This document shows, in pieces, positions 5,658-10,125 of a stretch of 10,125 nt of DNA (position 1 is its first letter; every line of letters starts with the position of its first letter). The position numbers and the translations under genes are program-made. The stretch lies in assembly GCA_003671065.1 (NCBI GenBank), contig QWPU01000091.1, positions 1 to 10,125 of the forward strand, given 5' to 3'. The notes under the pieces were generated by a model that was given only the letters and a program-made list of their open reading frames with translations, was not told where the DNA came from and did no database searches. This DNA is from Planctomycetota bacterium (GTDB taxonomy: Bacteria > Planctomycetota > Phycisphaerae > Phycisphaerales > SM1A02).

Positions 5658-8084
5658 TCAGCGACGACCCCCACCACCACGAGCGCCGCCGCCGTGATAC
5701 GCAGGCGACGCACCGCGACCACCCGATGACGGACGATAGTTCTGGTTGTACGAAGGATGGAATCCACTCACACCTGTGCGCGGCGACGCGCCACCATTGC
5801 GATTGCCATTCAGATTGGCAGGCTCTTGATTCGTTTGACCAGCCCAGTGATTCGCTTCCGCCACATTGCTTCCGTTGTTGTATTCGCCATTGCGATTGAG
5901 ATTGGCAGGCTGATCCACTGGACGCTGATCTTGCGGCTCATCGCCCGCCCTATCCGCGGCATTCCACTTCTGCCAGTCGGCACCTTCGTTCTTCGTCGCA
6001 GGATTCGCGTTCCAGTTCTTCCAGTCGTTGCTCTCGGGGAAGCCCGTCTGGCGCGAGTTCCAGTTCTTCCAATCTGAACTCTGGTTCCACGGACTATTTG
6101 CAGGCGCGCGATTCAAAGCATTGTCGGCGCGACCGTTCGCGTAGTTGCGATTGTTGTTCTCCCAGTCGTTGTCACGAGCAGGGTTCGAGTACGGATTCCA
6201 GTTGTTCCACGCGTGGTTCCAACTGCCCCAGCGATTCCAATTGTTGTAACCCCAACCCCAACCGCTCGACCAGTCAGAACAGCAACCCCAACCGCCCCAA
6301 CCGTTGTCGAGGTAATACGGATCCACGGTTGGTTGCATGTAGTCGTAGTCGTTGTAAGCCGTCGAAGGCGCGTAAGTTCCCGATTGGTTGTCGTAGGAAC
6401 TATCCGTGCTGTAAGTCTGTGGTGTGGCTTGATAGTTTGCTGCGGTTGCCGCAGTTGGTTGCGCCGATGCATAGTTGTAACCCGTGCCATACACAGGCGT
6501 GCCACCGTTGAGATATGTCCCAAGGTAACCCGAAGTAAATCCGAAGGTCACGCTCGTAAGCGCGCCCGTTGTTGGATCTTTCTCGCTGCCGTAGACCTCA
6601 ACATATGTTGCGGGATAATCCGGGCACGATGGCGGAATGCTATAAATCGCGGCGGGAACAGTGTCAGTGACGGCCCATGGTCCTTCGGGTTGGCTTGAGA
6701 CAAACCATGCGCCAGAGTTACAGCAGAAGTATTGATTCCCCACACCAAAGACAGGTTGCGAGGCGTTCGTTGCGTACCCAACACCAGCATCAGCGCCATC
6801 ACCAACAGAGGTGAAGTTTGCGGCGCCGTTGTAAGTCACCGTGCATGGAGCATCCATCTTCACGGTCACGGTGCGCACTTCGCGCGCTGCAACAGTCGCT
6901 GCGGTTGCCTCAGTAGTTCCAACCACTGATGCACGCGCGCTCTTCAAGCGACCAGTCGCTGGAAGATTCTGAAACGACGCGGGGACTTCACTTGGATCTG
7001 CATATTGCCACGCAGCGCCGACTCCCGCATGAAACCAACGACCAGACTGCAGCGTCCACCATTCACTTGGCGACGCGGTGTAGAGGAGCACGCAGTTGGA
7101 GTTCGTCACTTCACTGATGCCGTTGCCGATGTCAGTGAGTTTCGCAGGGCCATTGGTAGCAATCAGAACGGCTGGCGTCGTGGAGATGATCACGCGCGAT
7201 GGTGGTGTGGTTGACTCAGCGCGCGAGGCGTTGCTGCCCGACGAACTCGGCGTGTTCGCTGGTGTACCGATTGCGGCGATGATGTCCGATGACGGCGCGG
7301 CAGCGGCGGTGAAGTCAGCGGTCATGCTGCTCGCGCTCATCCACGCATTCGATGCGTTGCGATCTCCAAGCCACACGAACCATTGACCCGTGGGTGACAC
7401 GAGCACGACAAATGGCGTGTTCTTTACTTTCGTCCAACCAGTGGTGGACAACGGAGTTTGAATCGGCGCGCCATCGATATTGATGAGAACCGTAGGAACC
7501 GTCGAGCTGACGAAACGCGGCAGCGCAAACGACAAACCTGGCGTGCCTGCAGCGCGCGCGTTCGTCATCTTCATGTCTTCGACAAGCGTTTCACGATCGA
7601 CCGTGAACGCAAGTCCTGCGATCGCGGTTCCCAGCAATTGCGCGGCAGAAGCGTCAGCGGTCGTACCAAATGTCACGCTCGAGACGGTAAGTGCATTGAT
7701 CTCCAATTCGCCTGCAACATCGGCGGGCGAGACATTTCCGCTTACTGCTGCGACGCCGTTCATGGGCGCGCCTGATGAGTCGCCGCGAGTGATGGTGACC
7801 GCGGCCGACATGGTGAGCGTCGTGCCCGACAGCGAATCAAATTGCGGCTCATAGATGGTGATGGTGTCGGCGCCTTGCGTGGCAGTCTGTGGCCACGCGC
7901 TGGTTGGAGCAGCGGCGGTCGAGCCCGAGTTTGCGCCCGGGTTTTGGCCCGAGTTCTGGACAGGCGAGGATTGTCCGTAGGCAGAAGTGGCGGAGATCGC
8001 CACGAGCGTCAGAGACAAAGCCGAAATGTAAGAGGCGATGCAACTGCGCTTGACGAAAGCGGCGCGAGAGATAAATGCGTTCAT
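5658..8084 (-). CDS. Large exported protein of an uncharacterised three-repeat family with Trp/Asn-rich tail
   Basis: The 808-residue protein has a signal peptide (hydrophobic about 16-33, cleavage near SAYG at 34-37) and a Gln/Asn/Ser/Pro/Ala spacer. The region from ITIYEPQFDSLSG (75) to about 190 resembles the N-terminal part of large bacterial exported proteins sometimes labelled 'carbohydrate-binding family V/XII', whose function is not established. Three related units follow: PTVLINIDGAP (197) to WMSA (251), PAVLIATNGPAKL (304) to PASFQNLP (375), and PCTVTYNGAANF (413) to PAAIYSIPP (485). Each has an opening strand, a T/N turn and a Trp-Phe strand (GRWFHAG; GAWFVSS). Then comes YVEVYGS...TSGYLGTYLNGGTPVYGTGY (494-536), another family hallmark. 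From 540 on, the protein is low-complexity: Tyr/Ser/Thr, then Trp/Asn/Gly with 18 Trp in 596-707, then Asn-rich, ending HGGGARGGGGRR. It probably acts at the cell surface or periplasm; carbohydrate binding is only suggested by the label. It lies upstream of the ligase gene and diverges from the MFS gene. Confidence 0.8.
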   Translation of the reverse strand: MNAFISRAAFVKRSCIASYISALSLTLVAISATSAYGQSSPVQNSGQNPGANSGSTAAAPTSAWPQTATQGADTITIYEPQFDSLSGTTLTMSAAVTITRGDSSGAPMNGVAAVSGNVSPADVAGELEINALTVSSVTFGTTADASAAQLLGTAIAGLAFTVDRETLVEDMKMTNARAAGTPGLSFALPRFVSSTVPTVLINIDGAPIQTPLSTTGWTKVKNTPFVVLVSPTGQWFVWLGDRNASNAWMSASSMTADFTAAAAPSSDIIAAIGTPANTPSSSGSNASRAESTTPPSRVIISTTPAVLIATNGPAKLTDIGNGISEVTNSNCVLLYTASPSEWWTLQSGRWFHAGVGAAWQYADPSEVPASFQNLPATGRLKSARASVVGTTEATAATVAAREVRTVTVKMDAPCTVTYNGAANFTSVGDGADAGVGYATNASQPVFGVGNQYFCCNSGAWFVSSQPEGPWAVTDTVPAAIYSIPPSCPDYPATYVEVYGSEKDPTTGALTSVTFGFTSGYLGTYLNGGTPVYGTGYNYASAQPTAATAANYQATPQTYSTDSSYDNQSGTYAPSTAYNDYDYMQPTVDPYYLDNGWGGWGCCSDWSSGWGWGYNNWNRWGSWNHAWNNWNPYSNPARDNDWENNNRNYANGRADNALNRAPANSPWNQSSDWKNWNSRQTGFPESNDWKNWNANPATKNEGADWQKWNAADRAGDEPQDQRPVDQPANLNRNGEYNNGSNVAEANHWAGQTNQEPANLNGNRNGGASPRTGVSGFHPSYNQNYRPSSGGRGASPAYHGGGARGGGGRR
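5961..6074 (-). repeat. Three 48-base repeats coding DWKNWN-type units
   Basis: The hexapeptides DWKNWN (671-676), DWKNWN (687-692) and DWQKWN (703-708) recur at exactly 16-residue (48-base) spacing. The intervening ten residues are divergent and polar. The units start at 6074, 6026 and 5978 on the minus strand. The conserved part stays similar at DNA level (plus-strand GTTCCAGTTCTTCCA), while the spacers do not. Confidence 0.75.
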
Positions 8085-8161
8085 GGTCGAAGTCTACCAA
8101 TCCGAGCACCACGCGAGCGCCCCTCGCAAAGTGCAATGGGTCGATCCGTTACGCTGCGGTG
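8085..8161. promoter_or_regulatory. Divergent spacer between exported-protein and MFS genes
   Basis: Only 77 bases separate the starts at 8084 (minus) and 8162 (plus), so both promoters must be packed here or overlap coding sequence. I see no convincing -35/-10 pair and no clear operator palindrome. Neither start has a good Shine-Dalgarno site. Confidence 0.35.
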
Positions 8162-9574
8162 ATGTCGGAAATGATCGCACTCACTCCACCGCCAACGCGT
8201 CGCTGGCTCGTCCTCCTCGCTATGACGGGGAGCCTGTCGATGATCTTCGTCGACATCACCGTGACGGGCGTGGCACTGCCAAGCATTGGTGCGGATCTCG
8301 GCGTGACGACTCAAGCGTTGAGTTGGGTGACGAATGCGTATCTCGTAGCGCTCGCCGCGCTCATGGCGCTCGGTGGACGCACGGGCGACATCATCGGCAA
8401 ACGCAGCGCGTTTCTGGCTGGCGTCGCGGTGTTTGCGGGCGCAAGCATTGTGTGCGCAAGCGCGCCGACGATGGAACTTTTACTCACGGGAAGAATCCTG
8501 CAAGGCCTCGGCGCCGCGCTCATGCAACCTGCAAGTGCGTCGCTCGTGATTGAAAACTTCGCGCCAGGCGAGCGCGGCAAGGCGATGGGCATCTACATCG
8601 GCATCCCGATGACTTTCTTCGCCATCGGTCCCGTCCTCGGTGGCCTCGTCACAGAGTTTGCGGGTTGGCGCTGGGTGTTTTATGTGAACCTCCCGATCGC
8701 AATCGCCGCGATTGCGCTCGCGATCTACGCGCGTCCCGCCAACATCAAGAGCGCTGACCGCGCGATTGATCCGATCTCCGTGTTGCTGCTGCTCTTCGGC
8801 GTGCCACTCAGCGTCATCGCGCTGCAAGAAGGCGGCAAAGTCGACGCGGCGGGCACGCTCAACATTCTCGAGCCCCGCTATTTCAGCGCACTTGCTGCGG
8901 GCCTCATCTGCTGCACGCTCTTCGTGCGACGACAGTTTCGCATCGCGAAGCCGCTCATTCGCCTCGCACTCTTTCGCGATCGCGCGCTGCTCGCCGACGC
9001 GCTTCTCATCGGCATCATGCAATTCGCGATGGCAGGCATTATCGTGGAAGGTTCAATTTACGCACAAGAAGTGCTGCATTTCTCGCCCACGCGCGCAGGT
9101 GCAAGTTTGATGCCGATGCTGGTCCCCGTGATCTTCCTCGCGCAAGTCGCAGGTCGCCGCTACGACCGCCTCGGCGTGCGACCACTCGCGCGCATCGGCA
9201 CCGCGCTCGCAACCATCGGCTTCCTCGCATGGAGCGCAGGCTGCGTCCTCGAAACCTATTGGATCATCGCCCTCGGCATGATGTTCCTTGGCGCAGGCAT
9301 CGCCTTCATCATGTCCCCTGCAAACACCGACGCGCTGAGCCGAGCTCCCGCCGAAATGCGCGGGCAAATCTCAGGTCTCATTCAAACCTTTCGCCAACTC
9401 GGCGGCGCCGTCGGAGTCGCCATGGCCGCCTGCATCGTCGAAGCCATGCGCGCCGCAAGCTACGGACTTTCAACCGCGATTGGCGCAGCAATGCTCGGCG
9501 GCGCTTGTGTAGCCGCGCTGGGTTGCGTTGTTGCAATGAAGATGCCAGGCCGCGGTGAGATCCGCGCGCAGTAG
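8162..9574 (+). CDS. MFS exporter, DHA2 (EmrB/QacA-type, 14-helix) family
   Basis: The 470-residue protein is hydrophobic throughout and carries the drug:proton antiporter motifs in order. These are DITVTGVALP (31-40, motif D1), GGRTGDIIGKR (71-81, motif A in the loop between helices 2 and 3), GRILQGLGAAL (100-110, motif B with the conserved Arg), and GIPMTFFAIGPVLGG (137-151, motif C, the antiporter signature). Length and hydrophobic pattern fit the DHA2 group, whose members export drugs, dyes or metabolites using the proton gradient. The substrate cannot be read from the sequence. I chose the ATG at 8162 because helix 1 follows directly. An in-frame ATG at 8075 would add 29 non-hydrophobic residues and overlap the divergent gene, so it is unlikely. 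No TetR- or MarR-type regulator is adjacent. A cation antiporter gene follows 55 bases downstream. Confidence 0.85.
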   Translation: MSEMIALTPPPTRRWLVLLAMTGSLSMIFVDITVTGVALPSIGADLGVTTQALSWVTNAYLVALAALMALGGRTGDIIGKRSAFLAGVAVFAGASIVCASAPTMELLLTGRILQGLGAALMQPASASLVIENFAPGERGKAMGIYIGIPMTFFAIGPVLGGLVTEFAGWRWVFYVNLPIAIAAIALAIYARPANIKSADRAIDPISVLLLLFGVPLSVIALQEGGKVDAAGTLNILEPRYFSALAAGLICCTLFVRRQFRIAKPLIRLALFRDRALLADALLIGIMQFAMAGIIVEGSIYAQEVLHFSPTRAGASLMPMLVPVIFLAQVAGRRYDRLGVRPLARIGTALATIGFLAWSAGCVLETYWIIALGMMFLGAGIAFIMSPANTDALSRAPAEMRGQISGLIQTFRQLGGAVGVAMAACIVEAMRAASYGLSTAIGAAMLGGACVAALGCVVAMKMPGRGEIRAQ

Positions 9575-9629
9575 GAAAGGTCGACTGCTCGATGCTGACC
9601 CCCGTCCTTCTTGCGTGTACCTTCCGCGC

Positions 9630-10125
9630 ATGACTTCACCTCACGCTCCCCGCTTCGCTCGCTTCCCACGATTCGTAGCTGACGTACCGATCGTGATTGG
9701 ACTAACCACGGGCGCGATGGTGCTCGCGCACTTGTCACCTGCAGCCCCCGCTGGATCAGGCGTTGCGTTGTTGTGGAGTGTGTGGCTCATCGCGTGCATT
9801 GTCGTGTGCTCGTTTCGGGCGATGACGCATGCGGATGCGCTTGCTGAAAAATTCGGTGAGCCACTCGGCACGCTCATTCTCACCATCAGCGCGATCACCA
9901 TCGAAGTGGCCGCGGTCTGCGCGATCATGCTCGGTTCAGAGGGCGACACGACTGTTGCACGCGACACCATGTTCGCGGTCATCATGGTGATTCTCAATCT
10001 GCTCATCGGTGGCGCGATGCTCATCGGCGGACTTCGGCGCTCGGAACAAGAGTTCAATCCGCAATCGGCGGGTTCGTATCTTCCGCTCATCGTCGCGCTC
10101 GTCACCATCACGCTGGTGTTGCCGC
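9630..10125 (+). CDS. ChaA-type calcium/sodium:proton antiporter, N-terminal part, cut by the window edge
   Basis: The frame from ATG 9630 stays open to the right edge, giving 165 residues with no stop. After a short polar N-terminus come two hydrophobic segments (about 18-36 and 45-61). Then comes the characteristic block HADALAEKFGEPLGTLILTI (67-86), SAITIEV (87-93) with Glu92 in the membrane, and VARDTMFAVIMVILNLLIGG (109-128). The GEP.GTL...IEV pattern and the following ARDT..A.IM helix match the first half of the ChaA group of the cation/Ca2+ exchanger superfamily, which expels Na+, K+ or Ca2+ in exchange for protons at the inner membrane. Family members are about 360-370 residues, so roughly the second half is missing. 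The gene lies 55 bases after the MFS exporter and may be co-transcribed. No Shine-Dalgarno is evident, and the start is supported by the hydrophobic pattern. Confidence 0.82.
   Translation, partial: MTSPHAPRFARFPRFVADVPIVIGLTTGAMVLAHLSPAAPAGSGVALLWSVWLIACIVVCSFRAMTHADALAEKFGEPLGTLILTISAITIEVAAVCAIMLGSEGDTTVARDTMFAVIMVILNLLIGGAMLIGGLRRSEQEFNPQSAGSYLPLIVALVTITLVLP

Noticed and set aside
8075..8161. N-terminal extension of the MFS gene to the ATG at 8075
   Set aside because: It would overlap the divergent gene's first codons and add a polar segment with no family support; ATG 8162 leads directly into helix 1.

Overview
The window looks like chromosomal DNA from a planctomycete of the Phycisphaerae/Phycisphaerales type. 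The strongest clue is the C-terminus of the first large protein: an Asp/Gly-rich calcium-loop segment, then two dockerin-like 'GGDLAALLGGWG / DLDNSGTTDAADLAQLLAAWG' units between two cysteines, an ending seen on many secreted proteins of that group. GC-rich codons, poor Shine-Dalgarno sites before most genes and several large secreted proteins fit. This placement is inference from sequence style, not from a marker gene.

Layout. (1) Positions 1-154, minus strand: the first 51 codons of a protein running off the left edge, possibly a membrane anion transporter. (2) Positions 155-363: divergent intergenic region. (3) Positions 364-4106, plus strand: two secreted, probably heme-binding proteins. 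The first is a beta-propeller/di-heme cytochrome with a calcium-binding and dockerin-like tail. The second joins an EF-hand pair, a Gly/Gln linker and a cytochrome b562-like helical domain. A perfect 13-bp hairpin with seven Ts ends this unit. (4) Positions 4276-8084, minus strand: a likely two-gene operon, first a large exported protein of an uncharacterised family with a Trp/Asn-rich repetitive tail, then an O-antigen ligase/polymerase-type membrane protein 38 bases downstream. (5) Positions 8162-10125, plus strand: a DHA2-type MFS exporter, then a ChaA-type cation/proton antiporter cut by the right edge.

How the genes may work together. The two heme proteins may form a periplasmic electron-transfer or peroxidase-like unit. 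The exported Trp/Asn-rich protein next to an isolated ligase suggests a cell-surface role. The last two genes are ordinary inner-membrane exporters. I saw no mobile element, CRISPR array, tRNA, rRNA or defence system. The most unusual content is the architecture of the two secreted proteins at 3177-4106 and 5658-8084; I found no clear evidence of a wholly new system.
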